DNA of 64,000 nt from positions 243,598-307,597 of the forward strand of contig NZ_JADMNM010000001.1 of NCBI RefSeq assembly GCF_016461955.1, read 5' to 3'. Below the pieces are notes generated by a model. It was not told the DNA's origin and ran no database searches. It saw nothing but the letters and a program-made list of their open reading frames with translations. Origin of the DNA: Qipengyuania sp. YIM B01966 (lineage in GTDB: Bacteria; Pseudomonadota; Alphaproteobacteria; Sphingomonadales; Sphingomonadaceae). Numbering within the stretch: position 1 is the first letter of the stretch; the number at the start of each line of letters is the position of its first letter. The position numbers and the translations under genes are program-made. This document shows positions 44,707 to 55,066 of this stretch, piece by piece.

Positions 44707-45555
44707 ATGGAACCGCTCGTCTCCACCGCCTGGCTAGAGGCCGCGCTTGCCGAGGGAACCGTGGCGGTGCTCGACGCCTCGCTGCATCTCCCATCGGCTG
44801 AGCGCGATGCCGCCGCCGAATTCGTCCGCGAACATATTCCGGGGGCGCGCTTCCTCGATATCGCCACGCTGACCGACCGCAGCTCGCCTGTCCCGAGCGC
44901 GCTGCCCAGTCCCACACAATTTGCCGCCCGCTTGGCCGACCTCGGCGTGCCGCCGGAGGCACGGATTGTGTTCTACGATGACAGCGCGGTGCGCTCCGCC
45001 GCGCGGGCCTGGTTCATGGCGCGCCGTGCCGGGATCGAGGCCGCGATCCTCGATGGCGGTTTGGGCAAGTGGAAGGCGGAGGGGCGCCTGCTCGAAAGTG
45101 GCGATGCCCACGCCTCCGCTAGGTCCGCTCGCCAGCCGGGTCCCATGGGAGGAGCCGTGCGCGACAAAAGCGAGATGCTCGCCAATTGCGCCAGCCGGGC
45201 CGAACAGGTGGTCGATGCGCGCGATGGCGGGCGCTTCTCGGGCGCGGTCGCGGATGCGGTCCACGGCCTTCCCGGCGGGCACATACCCGGGGCACGCAAC
45301 CTCCCGTTCACGCGCCTGTTCGCCGCCGACGGCACCTACAAGCCGCAGGAGGAATTGGCCGAAGAGTTTCGCCGCGCCGGGCTGGACCTAGACCGGCCGA
45401 TCATCGCCTCGTGCGGCAGCGGCGTTACCGCTTCGGTGCTGCTGTTCGCGCTCCATCTGCTCGGGCATAGCGACAATGCGCTCTACGATGGCAGCTGGAG
45501 CGAATGGGGCGCCGATCCCGCAACCCCAAAGGAAACTGGCGAGGCCCGCCCATGA
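44707..45555 (+). CDS. sseA: Two-domain sulfurtransferase (3-mercaptopyruvate type)
   Basis: A 282-residue protein with two rhodanese domains. The first (about 1-130) is inactive; the second carries the catalytic loop CGSGVTAS with its cysteine near residue 238. CGSGVTA is the loop of mercaptopyruvate sulfurtransferases rather than thiosulfate rhodaneses. It transfers sulfane sulfur to cyanide or thiols. The stop overlaps the next gene (ATGA), a cystathionine beta-lyase, forming a sulfur-amino-acid operon. Confidence 0.9.
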   Translation: MEPLVSTAWLEAALAEGTVAVLDASLHLPSAERDAAAEFVREHIPGARFLDIATLTDRSSPVPSALPSPTQFAARLADLGVPPEARIVFYDDSAVRSAARAWFMARRAGIEAAILDGGLGKWKAEGRLLESGDAHASARSARQPGPMGGAVRDKSEMLANCASRAEQVVDARDGGRFSGAVADAVHGLPGGHIPGARNLPFTRLFAADGTYKPQEELAEEFRRAGLDLDRPIIASCGSGVTASVLLFALHLLGHSDNALYDGSWSEWGADPATPKETGEARP

Positions 45556-46742
45556 GCGGCAGCGATGACGCGCATGGGCCGGCGACCCGCGCGATTGCCG
45601 CCGGGCGCCGCGCCGAATGGACCGGGCCGGTGGTCAATCCGCCAGTCTGGCGCGCCAGCACGCATCTTTACGCCGATTGTGCGGCGCTTGATGCCGGCAA
45701 ACATGGCAACGCCGACGGGCAGTTCTTCTACGGCCGCCGGGGCGCACCGACGCAATGGGCGCTGGCCGATGCGCTGACCGCGCTGGAGCCGGGCGCGGAT
45801 GGCACGGTGCTCTATCCCAGCGGCTGCGCGGCGCTGAGCGGTGCGCTGCTGGCGGTGCTGAGCCCCGGCGATGTGCTGCTGGTCACCGACAATGCCTATG
45901 AACCGACGCGGGCGATGGCGACCGGCATCCTCAAGCGGATGGGCGTCGAAGCGCGCTTTTTCGACCCGCTCGACCTCGACGCCTATCGCGCCGCCTTTTG
46001 CGAGCGGACCCGCGCGGTGATGCTGGAAAGCCCCGGCAGCCTGACGATGGAGGTGTGCGATGTCCCGGCTCTTGCTGCCATCGCGCGCGAGCATGGCGCG
46101 GTCTCGCTGATCGACAATACCTGGGCGACCGGCCTCGGCTTTCCCGCGCTGGCGCATGGCTGCGACGTGGCGATCATGTCGCTGACCAAGCATGTCGGCG
46201 GCCATTCCGATCTTATGATGGGCAGCGCCTCGGCCAAGGGGCCAACCTATCAGCGGCTGCGAAAGACGGCGCAGGATCTGGGCCACGTCGTCTCGCCCGA
46301 CGATGCCGCACTGGCGCTGCGCGGCCTCAGGACCATGCCATTGCGGCTGGAACGCGGGGCGGCGAGCGCGCTGGGGATCGCCCAATGGCTGGCCGCGCGG
46401 CCCGAGATTGCCGAGGTGCTGTGCCCACTCCTGCCCGGCGCTGCGGGCCACGATCTGTGGCGCCGCGACTTTGCCGGCGGTTGCGGGCTGTTCAGCGTCA
46501 CGCTCGCCAGCCGTGACACCGCGGCGCGCGCCCGGTTCATCGATGCGCTGGACCTGTTTGGTATCGGCTATAGCTGGGGCGGCTTTGAAAGCCTGGTGAT
46601 CCCGTTCGATCCCGCCTCCATCCGCACCGCGCGGCGCTGGCCGGCAGGCCGCCTCGGCGTGCGCTTCTCGATCGGGTTGGAAGACCCGGCCGACCTTATC
46701 GCCGATCTCGAACAGGCATTGGCGAGGATGGGAGCCGCATGA
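45552..46742 (+). CDS. metC: Cystathionine beta-lyase (MetC type)
   Basis: A 396-residue Cys/Met metabolism PLP enzyme that cleaves cystathionine to homocysteine and pyruvate. Features are YGRRGAPTQWALADAL, the PLP lysine in SLTKHVGGHSDLMMG (near residue 213), and GGFESLVIPF near the end as in MetC. ATG 45552 overlaps the sulfurtransferase stop, and its own stop overlaps the mechanosensitive channel start. Gamma-lyase activity is possible, since family members are hard to separate. Confidence 0.9.
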   Translation: MSGSDDAHGPATRAIAAGRRAEWTGPVVNPPVWRASTHLYADCAALDAGKHGNADGQFFYGRRGAPTQWALADALTALEPGADGTVLYPSGCAALSGALLAVLSPGDVLLVTDNAYEPTRAMATGILKRMGVEARFFDPLDLDAYRAAFCERTRAVMLESPGSLTMEVCDVPALAAIAREHGAVSLIDNTWATGLGFPALAHGCDVAIMSLTKHVGGHSDLMMGSASAKGPTYQRLRKTAQDLGHVVSPDDAALALRGLRTMPLRLERGAASALGIAQWLAARPEIAEVLCPLLPGAAGHDLWRRDFAGGCGLFSVTLASRDTAARARFIDALDLFGIGYSWGGFESLVIPFDPASIRTARRWPAGRLGVRFSIGLEDPADLIADLEQALARMGAA

Positions 46743-47749
46743 CCCGAAGCACACCCGCAGCGACCGATACCGACAAACTCGATGCGGCGGACGGCCTCAA
46801 GCAGGCAGTGTCCGAGCAGAGCACCACCATCGGCGATGTCGTCGAGGCGCTTGACGCGCTGGCGCTGAAGGTGGGTGATTTCCGGCTGTCGGCCTGGGAC
46901 GCGGCAGTGATGCTGATGGTGATCGTCGGTATCCTTGCGGGCGCCTATTTCGCCAGCAAGCTGGCGCGCGGCGCGGTGCGGCGGCTGACCCGGCTGACCC
47001 CGTCGCAAAGCGTGCTGGCCGAAAAGCTGGTGTCGATCGGCGTCTGGGCCTTCGCGCTGATGGTCGGCATCGACCTGCTGGGGATCGACCTCACCGCGCT
47101 GGCGGTGTTTTCGGGCGCCTTTGGTCTTGCCATCGGCTTCGGTCTGCAAAAGACCTTCGGCAATCTGATTGCCGGCATCATCCTGCTGCTCGACCGGTCG
47201 ATCAAGCCGGGTGACGTTATCGCAGTGGCCGACCAGTCGGGCCAGTCGACCTTTGGCCAGATCCGCCGGATCGGCATTCGCGCGGTTTCGGTGACCACCC
47301 GCGACGAACGCGAATATCTGATCCCCAACGAAAATCTGATGATTAATCAGGTCGAAAACTGGTCCTATTCCTCGCGCAATGTGCGCATCCAGGTGCCGGT
47401 GGGCATCTCCTATCACAGCGATATCGCCCATGCCGAAACGCTGATGCTCGAGGCTGCGCGATCGACCGGGCGGGTGTTGAACGATCCGCCGCCAGTGGTC
47501 TGGCTGGACAAGTTCGGCGACAATTCGGTCGATTTTGTCATCCACTGCTGGATCCGCGACCCCGAAGAAGGGGTCGGCAATATCCGTTCCAACGTGCTCA
47601 AACATTTGTGGACGCTGTTCCAGCGCGACGGGATCGAAATCCCCTTTCCGCAGCGTGACATTACCCTGCGCGACAGCGACCAACTCGACCGCCTGATCGC
47701 CGCGCTCGAAGCCCGCCGCGAGGATTTGCGCGCCGAACGGCCGGAATAG
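46739..47749 (+). CDS. MscS-family mechanosensitive ion channel
   Basis: A 336-residue inner-membrane channel. An N-terminal soluble or amphipathic part (about 1-55) precedes transmembrane helices near 58-80 and 95-120. The pore-lining helix, with GLAIGFGLQKTFGNLIAGIIL, leads into the MscS beta-domain (DRSIKPGDVIAVADQ...VTTRDEREYLIPNENLMINQ). It releases ions on osmotic down-shock. It overlaps the metC stop by four bases, so an osmotic channel is translated with sulfur enzymes. Confidence 0.92.
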   Translation: MTRSTPAATDTDKLDAADGLKQAVSEQSTTIGDVVEALDALALKVGDFRLSAWDAAVMLMVIVGILAGAYFASKLARGAVRRLTRLTPSQSVLAEKLVSIGVWAFALMVGIDLLGIDLTALAVFSGAFGLAIGFGLQKTFGNLIAGIILLLDRSIKPGDVIAVADQSGQSTFGQIRRIGIRAVSVTTRDEREYLIPNENLMINQVENWSYSSRNVRIQVPVGISYHSDIAHAETLMLEAARSTGRVLNDPPPVVWLDKFGDNSVDFVIHCWIRDPEEGVGNIRSNVLKHLWTLFQRDGIEIPFPQRDITLRDSDQLDRLIAALEARREDLRAERPE

Positions 47750-47816
47750 TTCGCCTACCGGGTCGGACAGCCATTCTCGCTCGCGCGATGCTGCGTTGCA
47801 GCGCATTTTGGCGGGC

Positions 47817-48575
47817 ATGAGCAAGGCAGGAACAGTCTATCTCGTCGGAGCTGGCCCCGGCGCGGCCGACCTGCTGACCGTGCGCGCGGCACGCCTGATC
47901 GCGGCAGCGCAAGTGATCGTGCATGACGGGCTGGTTGATGCCGAAGTGCTGGCGCTCGCCCCGCCTGCCGCGCGGCTGATCTCGGTCGCCAAGGCCCGCG
48001 CGCGCCACACCATGCCGCAGGATGCGATCAATGCGCTGCTGGTGGCCGAAGCGCGCGCCGGGCGCGACGTGATCCGGCTGAAAGGCGGCGACCCGCTGAT
48101 CTTCGGACGCGGCGGTGAAGAGGCCGAGGCCTGCCGCGCCGCCGGCATCGCGGTCGAAATTGTGCCCGGCATCAGCGCCGCCAATGGCGCAGCCGCCGCC
48201 GCACAGATCGCGCTGACCCACCGCGAGGCGTCGAGCATCGTCAGCTTCGTCGCCGGGCAATGTAGGGGGTTGGCCGAGCAGAACTGGGCCGGCCTTGCCG
48301 GTAAGGGCCGCACACTGGTGATCTACATGGGTGTCGCCACCGCGCCGCAGATCGCCGAAAAGCTGATGGCCGACGGGCTCGCCCCCGATCTGCCGGTAGC
48401 GGTGATCGAAAACGGCGCGCGCCTGCAAATGCGCGTGTTGCGCGGGGTTCTGGCGGGCCTGCCCGACCTGGTGGCGCGCGAGGCTGTCGTCAGCCCGGCG
48501 CTGATCGTCATCGGCGAAGTCACGGCGCGGGAAGACGCAACGCTTTCCGCGCTGGCGCTGGAGGCCGCGCGATGA
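47817..48575 (+). CDS. cobA: Uroporphyrinogen-III C-methyltransferase
   Basis: A 252-residue SAM-dependent methylase making precorrin-2, the first step toward siroheme. Visible motifs are the N-terminal VYLVGAGPGAADLLTVRA, GGDPLIFGRGGEE and PGISAANGAAAAAQIALTHRE. Unlike enterobacterial CysG it is a stand-alone enzyme; the dehydrogenase half is at 26.2 kb. ATG 47817 gives the usual length. It heads the sulfite reduction operon and overlaps the DUF2849 gene by ATGA. Confidence 0.95.
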   Translation: MSKAGTVYLVGAGPGAADLLTVRAARLIAAAQVIVHDGLVDAEVLALAPPAARLISVAKARARHTMPQDAINALLVAEARAGRDVIRLKGGDPLIFGRGGEEAEACRAAGIAVEIVPGISAANGAAAAAQIALTHREASSIVSFVAGQCRGLAEQNWAGLAGKGRTLVIYMGVATAPQIAEKLMADGLAPDLPVAVIENGARLQMRVLRGVLAGLPDLVAREAVVSPALIVIGEVTAREDATLSALALEAAR

Positions 48576-48871
48576 AGCTCTTGACCGGCAACGATTTGCG
48601 AACCGGTGCGGTGATCTGGTGGACCGGTAGCAACTGGTCGCCCCATGTCGCCGAGGCCGCCGATATCGGCAGCGCGGGTGAGGAGATTGCCGCCCGCGAG
48701 GAAGCCGCCCGCCGCGTCGTTGCGCCCTATCTGATCGATGGCGAGCGCGGGCCCGATGGCAGCGTGCGGCCCGGCCATATCAAGGACCGCATCCGCGCGC
48801 TTGGTCCCACCGTGCGCCCCGATCTGACGCTGAAACCGGCTGACCCTGCCGCCGGCAATTGGGTGATCTGA
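48572..48871 (+). CDS. DUF2849 family protein
   Basis: A 99-residue protein starting MKLLTGNDLRTGAVIWWTG, with DRIRALGPTVRPDL towards the end, matching DUF2849. Members are found almost solely between the siroheme methylase and a ferredoxin-type sulfite reductase in alphaproteobacteria, as here, so a role in that enzyme's function or assembly is likely but unproven. Its stop shares a base with the cysI ATG (TGATG). Confidence 0.85.
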   Translation: MKLLTGNDLRTGAVIWWTGSNWSPHVAEAADIGSAGEEIAAREEAARRVVAPYLIDGERGPDGSVRPGHIKDRIRALGPTVRPDLTLKPADPAAGNWVI

Positions 48872-50511
48872 TGTACGCTTATGACCAATACGATCAGGCG
48901 ATGGTCGATGCCCGTGTGGCAGAATTCCGCGACCAGGTCGCCCGCCGTCTCGACGGGCGGTTGAGCGAGGACCAGTTCAAGCCGCTGCGGCTGATGAACG
49001 GGCTCTATCTGCAACTGCACGCCTATATGCTGCGCGTGGCGATCCCTTACGGCACGCTCAACGCGCGGCAGATGCGCGCGCTGGCCGACATCGCCGAACA
49101 GTACGACCGGGGCTACGGCCATTTCACCACGCGGCAGAACATCCAGTACAACTGGATCAAGCTGGCCGACGCGCCCGATATCCTGGCTGACCTCGCCCGG
49201 GTCGAGATGCACGCCATCCAGACCAGCGGCAATTGCATCCGCAATATCAGCGCCGATCATCTCGCGGGTGCCGCGGCTGACGAGGTGTGCGACCCGCGCC
49301 CCTATGCCGAATTGCTGCGCCAATGGTCGAGCTTCCATCCCGAATTCAGCGCCCTGCCGCGCAAGTTCAAGATCGCAGTGATCGCCAGCGAGGCAGACCG
49401 CGCGGCGATGCGGCTGCACGATATCGGTATCCGCATGGTGGAGCGCGAAGGCACGCTTGGCGCGCAATTCTATGTTGGTGGCGGGATGGGCCGCACGCCG
49501 ATGATCGCGCCGCTGATCCGCGACTTCGTGCCGGTGGATCAGTTCATCACCTATGCCGAGGCGTGCCTCAGGGTGTATAATCGGCACGGTCGGCGCGACA
49601 ACAAGTACAAGGCGCGGATCAAGATCCTCGTCCATGAACTCGGCGCGGATGAATATCGCCGTCAGGTCGAGGAGGAATTCGCGCACCTGCTGACGCTCGG
49701 GATCGAACCCCCGCGGGCTGAGCTTGAGCGGATCAAGGCGCATTTCGGGCCGCCCATCCACGCCGAATTGCCACCTCTTACCGCGCAGGCCGGGCCAAGC
49801 GATCCCGCTGCCTTTGCCGAATGGCGCGCCGCCAATGTGCTGCCGCACAAGCTGCCCGGCCATGTCGCGGCGGTGATCAGTCTGAAGCCGATTGGCGGCA
49901 TTCCCGGCGATGCCACCGCCGAACAGATGCGCGTGATCGCTGACTGTGCCGCGCTCTATTCGGCGGATGAATGCCGCGTGATGCACACGCAGAATATTCT
50001 CCTGCCCCATGTCCGCGAGGCCGATCTGCCGGCGCTGTATGCCCGGCTGGCGGACGCCGGCCTCGCCACCGCCAATCTCGATCAGGTGGGCGACATCATC
50101 GCCTGCCCGGGTCTTGATTATTGCAGCCTCGCCAATGCCCGCTCGATCCCGGTGGCGCAGAAGATTTCGCAGCGCTTTGCCGCCAGCGGCAAGGGCGCGG
50201 CGCTGGGCGAACTGAAGCTCAAGATTTCCGGCTGCATCAATGCCTGCGGGCATCACCATGCGGGCCATATCGGCATTCTCGGCGTCGACCGGAAAGGCAC
50301 CGAGAATTACCAGCTGCTGCTCGGCGGCAGCGAGGCGGAGGATGCCGCGCTCGGCAAGATCACCGGCCCCGGTTTTGACGAGGACGGCATTGTCGATGCC
50401 GTGGAAACGGTCGCCGACCTCTATCTCGCCCGGCGCGAAGCGGGCGAACGCTTCCTCGACACCTATCGCCGGCTGGGCATGGAGCCGTTCAAGGAGGCGC
50501 TTTATGGCTGA
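48871..50511 (+). CDS. cysI: Ferredoxin-type nitrite/sulfite reductase
   Basis: A 546-residue enzyme reducing sulfite to sulfide with siroheme and a 4Fe-4S cluster. The four cluster cysteines are C412 and C418 (CPGLDYC) and C455 and C459 (CINAC). N-terminal half-sites LNARQMRALADIAEQY and FTTRQNIQYNWI bind siroheme. No CysJ-like flavoprotein gene is nearby, so ferredoxin is the likely donor. Nitrite reduction is possible but the cysH neighbour argues for sulfite. The stop overlaps the DUF934 gene by eight bases. Confidence 0.92.
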   Translation: MYAYDQYDQAMVDARVAEFRDQVARRLDGRLSEDQFKPLRLMNGLYLQLHAYMLRVAIPYGTLNARQMRALADIAEQYDRGYGHFTTRQNIQYNWIKLADAPDILADLARVEMHAIQTSGNCIRNISADHLAGAAADEVCDPRPYAELLRQWSSFHPEFSALPRKFKIAVIASEADRAAMRLHDIGIRMVEREGTLGAQFYVGGGMGRTPMIAPLIRDFVPVDQFITYAEACLRVYNRHGRRDNKYKARIKILVHELGADEYRRQVEEEFAHLLTLGIEPPRAELERIKAHFGPPIHAELPPLTAQAGPSDPAAFAEWRAANVLPHKLPGHVAAVISLKPIGGIPGDATAEQMRVIADCAALYSADECRVMHTQNILLPHVREADLPALYARLADAGLATANLDQVGDIIACPGLDYCSLANARSIPVAQKISQRFAASGKGAALGELKLKISGCINACGHHHAGHIGILGVDRKGTENYQLLLGGSEAEDAALGKITGPGFDEDGIVDAVETVADLYLARREAGERFLDTYRRLGMEPFKEALYG

Positions 50512-50941
50512 GCTGCTGCGTTTCCGGGATGACGAGCCGGTCGATCATCCGGCCGTCACCGTCGATGCCTTTGGCGGCCAAGCCAACGCGGCCGCCGTCC
50601 GGGTCGAGCCGGGCGACGATGCCCGCGCGCTAATCCCGCATCTGGCGCATATCCGGCTGGTCGAGGTGAACTTCCCGGCCTTCACCGACGGGCGCGGCTA
50701 TTCGGCGGCGCGGATTTTGCGCGAAGCGGGCTATACCGGCGAATTGCGCGCGGTGGGCGACGTGCTGGTCGATCAACTCGCCTTCATGCGGCGCTGCGGG
50801 TTTGACGCGTTCGAGCCGGACCAGCCATTTGACGATGGCGAGGTGCGCGCCGCGATGTCACGGTTTCCGCACGCCTATCAGCCCGCCGCCGCTGGGGCGC
50901 AGCCGATCTGGGTGCTGCGCCATCCGCCCGCCAATGGCTGA
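50504..50941 (+). CDS. DUF934 family protein
   Basis: A 145-residue protein. RLVEVNFPAFTDGRGYSAARILRE and LRAVGDVLVDQLAFMRRCGFDAF are the DUF934 signature. It is encoded between cysI and cysH in many proteobacteria and is sometimes described as an accessory oxidoreductase subunit, but biochemistry is lacking. It overlaps both neighbours (eight bases each), pointing to fixed stoichiometry with the sulfite reductase. Confidence 0.88.
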   Translation: MAELLRFRDDEPVDHPAVTVDAFGGQANAAAVRVEPGDDARALIPHLAHIRLVEVNFPAFTDGRGYSAARILREAGYTGELRAVGDVLVDQLAFMRRCGFDAFEPDQPFDDGEVRAAMSRFPHAYQPAAAGAQPIWVLRHPPANG

Positions 50942-51725
50942 CGCCGACCCCGCCCGCCTGCGCGACCGGATCGACACGGGACGGCGCTTCGGCGAGGCTG
51001 ATGCGATCCGTTTCAACCGCATGTTTCGCGGCACCGACACCACCGAACTGCTGAGCGCCCTGCTGGTGGACAAGGTCGCCGGCGAGGTTGCGCTGGTATC
51101 CAGCTTCGGCGCGGAAAGCGCGGTGCTGCTGCATCTGGTCGCCAGCGCCGCCCCGAAGACGCCGGTCCTATTTCTCGATACCGGAAAGCATTTTCCCGAA
51201 ACGCTGGCCTATCGCGAACTGCTGACCGGGCGGCTTGGATTGACCAATGTAATCGTGCTGACGCCCGATCCGGCCGATCTGGTTGCGCGCGATGCCAGCG
51301 GGCTGCGCTGGTCCTATGATCCCGATGGCTGCTGCGAATTGCGCAAGGTCCGCCCGCTCGCGCCCGCCCTCGCGGGTTATGCCGCGACATTGACCGGGCG
51401 CAAGGCGTTCCAGAATGTCGAGCGAGCGACCCTTCCCCGCTTCGAAATCGACCGCAGCGACGCGGTTGGACGGTTGAAGATCAATCCGCTGATCGACTGG
51501 ACACCGGACGATCTGGCCGACTGGATCGTCCGCCACGATCTGCCACCGCATCCGCTGGTCGCGGCGGGCTTTCCCTCGATCGGCTGCGCGCCCTGCACAC
51601 ATCAGGTGGCACCGGGCGAAGACCCGCGCTCGGGCCGGTGGAAGGGCTGGGACAAGACCGAATGCGGCATTCATGGCGGCGATCCGGCGGGCGATCTGCC
51701 GCCCGGCTTCGAGCCGGCGTTCTAA
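50934..51725 (+). CDS. cysH: Assimilatory adenylylsulfate (APS) reductase
   Basis: A 263-residue PAPS/APS reductase. Cysteine pairs C133-C134 (GCCELRKVRPL) and C218/C221 (IGCAPCTHQ) match the 4Fe-4S ligands of bacterial APS reductase, and the catalytic C244 in ECGIH ends the protein. Because the cluster cysteines are present, the substrate is more likely APS than PAPS. SFGAESAVLLHLV is the nucleotide loop. It ends the cobA operon, releasing sulfite for CysI. Confidence 0.94.
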   Translation: MADADPARLRDRIDTGRRFGEADAIRFNRMFRGTDTTELLSALLVDKVAGEVALVSSFGAESAVLLHLVASAAPKTPVLFLDTGKHFPETLAYRELLTGRLGLTNVIVLTPDPADLVARDASGLRWSYDPDGCCELRKVRPLAPALAGYAATLTGRKAFQNVERATLPRFEIDRSDAVGRLKINPLIDWTPDDLADWIVRHDLPPHPLVAAGFPSIGCAPCTHQVAPGEDPRSGRWKGWDKTECGIHGGDPAGDLPPGFEPAF

Positions 51726-51726
51726 C

Positions 51727-52638
51727 CTAGAGCCAGCCTGCCTCGCGATACCACGCGGCGGTTTCCCGGAGCCCGTCGCGCAGGCCGATTTGCGGGCGCC
51801 ACAGTTCAGCCGGCACGGCGCGCGCGGGGCTGGCCACCCAGTCGGGGTGGCACATATAGCCCACGCGGTCGGCAGTCAGCTTGGCGCGGCCGCGCCGCAC
51901 GATCCCGTCGATGCGCGCGGCATTGGCGAGGATGCCGGGGCTGAAATGCGGGGTCCACGGCCGGCGGCCCACCGCCCAGCCGATCGCGCGGCCCATCTCG
52001 CGGTGCGTCCAGCCGCCGGGATGGCCATCATCAGGCTCGAACACCGCGCCGGTCACGCCTTCGCCGCCGGGCACCAGCGCCAGCAGCAGACGCGCCAGAT
52101 CGGCCACATGGATCAGCGATAGTCTGCCAGCGGGCGGCAAGGGCACCACGCCCCATTTCGCCGCCGAGCGGAACATCTCGAACATTTCGGCATCGTGCGG
52201 GCCGTAAATCGCCGGCGGGCGGACGATGGTCCAGTCGAGCCCGCTCGCCATGACCAGTCGCTCCGCCTTGCGTTTCGAGGCGCCATAGGCCGAAAGCTGC
52301 GGCTCGCGCGCCGAGAGCGAGGATACGAAGATGAACCGGCTGACACCGGCATCGCGCGCCGCCTCGATCAGGTTGAGCGTGCCGGTCACATTGCCGGCCT
52401 GAAATCCGGCCGCATCCGGCGCGCTGACCACGCCGGCGATATGCAGCACCGCCTCGCTCCCCTTGACCAGACGGTCAAGCGCATTGCGGTCGGCCAGATC
52501 GCCCGCCACCCAGGTCACGCCCGGTTGAGCGGCGCTGTCACGCCGGGTAAGCGCGCGCACATCGGCGCCCTGCCGCGCGGCTTCGGCCAGCACGGCCTTG
52601 CCGACGAAGCCGGTCGCCCCGGTCAGCGCCACGGTCAT
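51727..52638 (-). CDS. NAD(P)-dependent epimerase/dehydratase family protein
   Basis: A 303-residue Rossmann protein of the atypical SDR type. GATGFVGKAVLAEAARQG is the nucleotide-binding glycine motif; the active-site region is SAYGASKRKAERLV with the Tyr-x3-Lys pair. It resembles the NDUFA9-like group linked to quinone or sugar metabolism. It is convergent with cysH, stop codons one base apart, and overlaps the proB stop by four bases. Substrate unknown. Confidence 0.85.
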   Translation of the reverse strand: MTVALTGATGFVGKAVLAEAARQGADVRALTRRDSAAQPGVTWVAGDLADRNALDRLVKGSEAVLHIAGVVSAPDAAGFQAGNVTGTLNLIEAARDAGVSRFIFVSSLSAREPQLSAYGASKRKAERLVMASGLDWTIVRPPAIYGPHDAEMFEMFRSAAKWGVVPLPPAGRLSLIHVADLARLLLALVPGGEGVTGAVFEPDDGHPGGWTHREMGRAIGWAVGRRPWTPHFSPGILANAARIDGIVRRGRAKLTADRVGYMCHPDWVASPARAVPAELWRPQIGLRDGLRETAAWYREAGWL

Positions 52639-53765
52639 AGCAGCACCATTTGGTCACGGTGGACCACTGCCGAGCGCGGCGTGTAGCCGAGCGCCTGTTC
52701 CTGCCGATCGCGAGCGAGGCCGGCGATGGCGCGCAATTCGGCGGCGTCATATTCGACCAGCCCCTGCGCGATGCGCCGCCTCGCTGGATCGACGATGCCC
52801 ACCGCATCGCCGCGCTGGAAACTGCCTTCGACCGTGCGGATGCCCGCCGCGAGCAGGCTCGCCCCACCCGCCAGCGCGACGGCGCAGCCCTGATCGACCT
52901 CGAGCGTGCCCGCAAGCCGCGCGCGTGCGCCGAGCCAGCCTTTATAGGCCCGCGCCTCGCCCGCGGCGGTGAACAGCGTGCCCCGACCGCCCGCCAGTGC
53001 CCGGGCGATCGGTGCGTCCGGCCGCCCGTCGATGATCGCCAGCGCGATCCCGGCGCGCCCGGCCAGTTCGGCAGCGGCGAGCTTGGCCAGCATCCCGCCC
53101 GTGCCGAGCCCGGAGCCGGAAACCGGACTGGCCATCGCCCGAACGGTATCCGTCACCTCGTCCACCACCGGCACGTGCTGTGCATCAGGCGCAGCGGGAT
53201 CGGAGGTGTAGAGCCCGTCAACATCGGACAGCAGCACCACCGCATCGGCCCCGGCCGCCTGCGCCACGCGCGCCGCCAACCGGTCATTATCGCCAAAGCG
53301 GATTTCCTCGGTCGCGACCGAATCGTTTTCATTGACCACCGGCACCGCGCCCTGCGCCAGCAGCGTGCCAAAGGTAGCCGAGGCGTTAAGATAGCGGCGG
53401 CGATCTTCCAAATCGTCGAGCGTCAGCAGTAATTGCGCAGCAACCAACTCGCTGCGCGCCAGCGCCTCGGCCCAGGCCCCGGCAAGCGCGATCTGGCCGA
53501 CGGCGGCAGCCGCCTGAGCATCAGCGAGGCTGGCCCGCCCGCCCTGCGGCAGCCCCAGCCGCGCCGCGCCGAGAGCAATCGCGCCTGACGAGACGACGAC
53601 AAGGTCCTGCCCGCCCGCACGCATCGCCGCCAGTTCCGCCGCCAGCGCGTCGAGCCACCCGGCCCGCAACACCCCGCCTTCGACCAGCAGCGCCGAGCCG
53701 ACCTTGACCACCAGCCGGCGCGCCGTGCTGATCGGCGCCAGATGCGCTGCTGCCACAGAGCTCAC
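52635..53765 (-). CDS. proB: Glutamate 5-kinase
   Basis: A 376-residue enzyme, first step of proline synthesis. The kinase core has LVVKVGSALLVEGG, LVVVSSGAIALG, VVNENDSVATEE and FGDNDRLAARVA; a C-terminal PUA domain (about 280-376) follows. The start is uncertain: GTG 53765, between two possible GTGs, overlaps the obg stop region slightly upstream (gap of 4 bases). proC, the last step, is at 57 kb. Confidence 0.92.
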   Translation of the reverse strand: MSSVAAAHLAPISTARRLVVKVGSALLVEGGVLRAGWLDALAAELAAMRAGGQDLVVVSSGAIALGAARLGLPQGGRASLADAQAAAAVGQIALAGAWAEALARSELVAAQLLLTLDDLEDRRRYLNASATFGTLLAQGAVPVVNENDSVATEEIRFGDNDRLAARVAQAAGADAVVLLSDVDGLYTSDPAAPDAQHVPVVDEVTDTVRAMASPVSGSGLGTGGMLAKLAAAELAGRAGIALAIIDGRPDAPIARALAGGRGTLFTAAGEARAYKGWLGARARLAGTLEVDQGCAVALAGGASLLAAGIRTVEGSFQRGDAVGIVDPARRRIAQGLVEYDAAELRAIAGLARDRQEQALGYTPRSAVVHRDQMVLL

Positions 53766-53769
53766 CGGA

Positions 53770-54837
<1,068 letters not shown>

Positions 54838-54890
54838 TTAGGCGCTTTGCCGGCGGCGCGCCACAAACTCTCTTGAGGGGAAGGATATGC

Positions 54891-54966
<76 letters not shown>

Positions 54967-55066
54967 GTTCCAGCACTCTCCCGCGGTGCCCGCAGGCGCC
55001 CTTTGCGGGAGCGCGCGCCTTAGCGAAAGGCGCCGCCCCTGCAAAGGGTTTTTGGCGTGATGCCGC

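Noticed and set aside
48727-50268. Long minus-strand open frame (513 codons) antisense to cysI
   Set aside because: The plus strand encodes a sulfite reductase with all its cysteine ligands. The antisense product has no recognisable motif.
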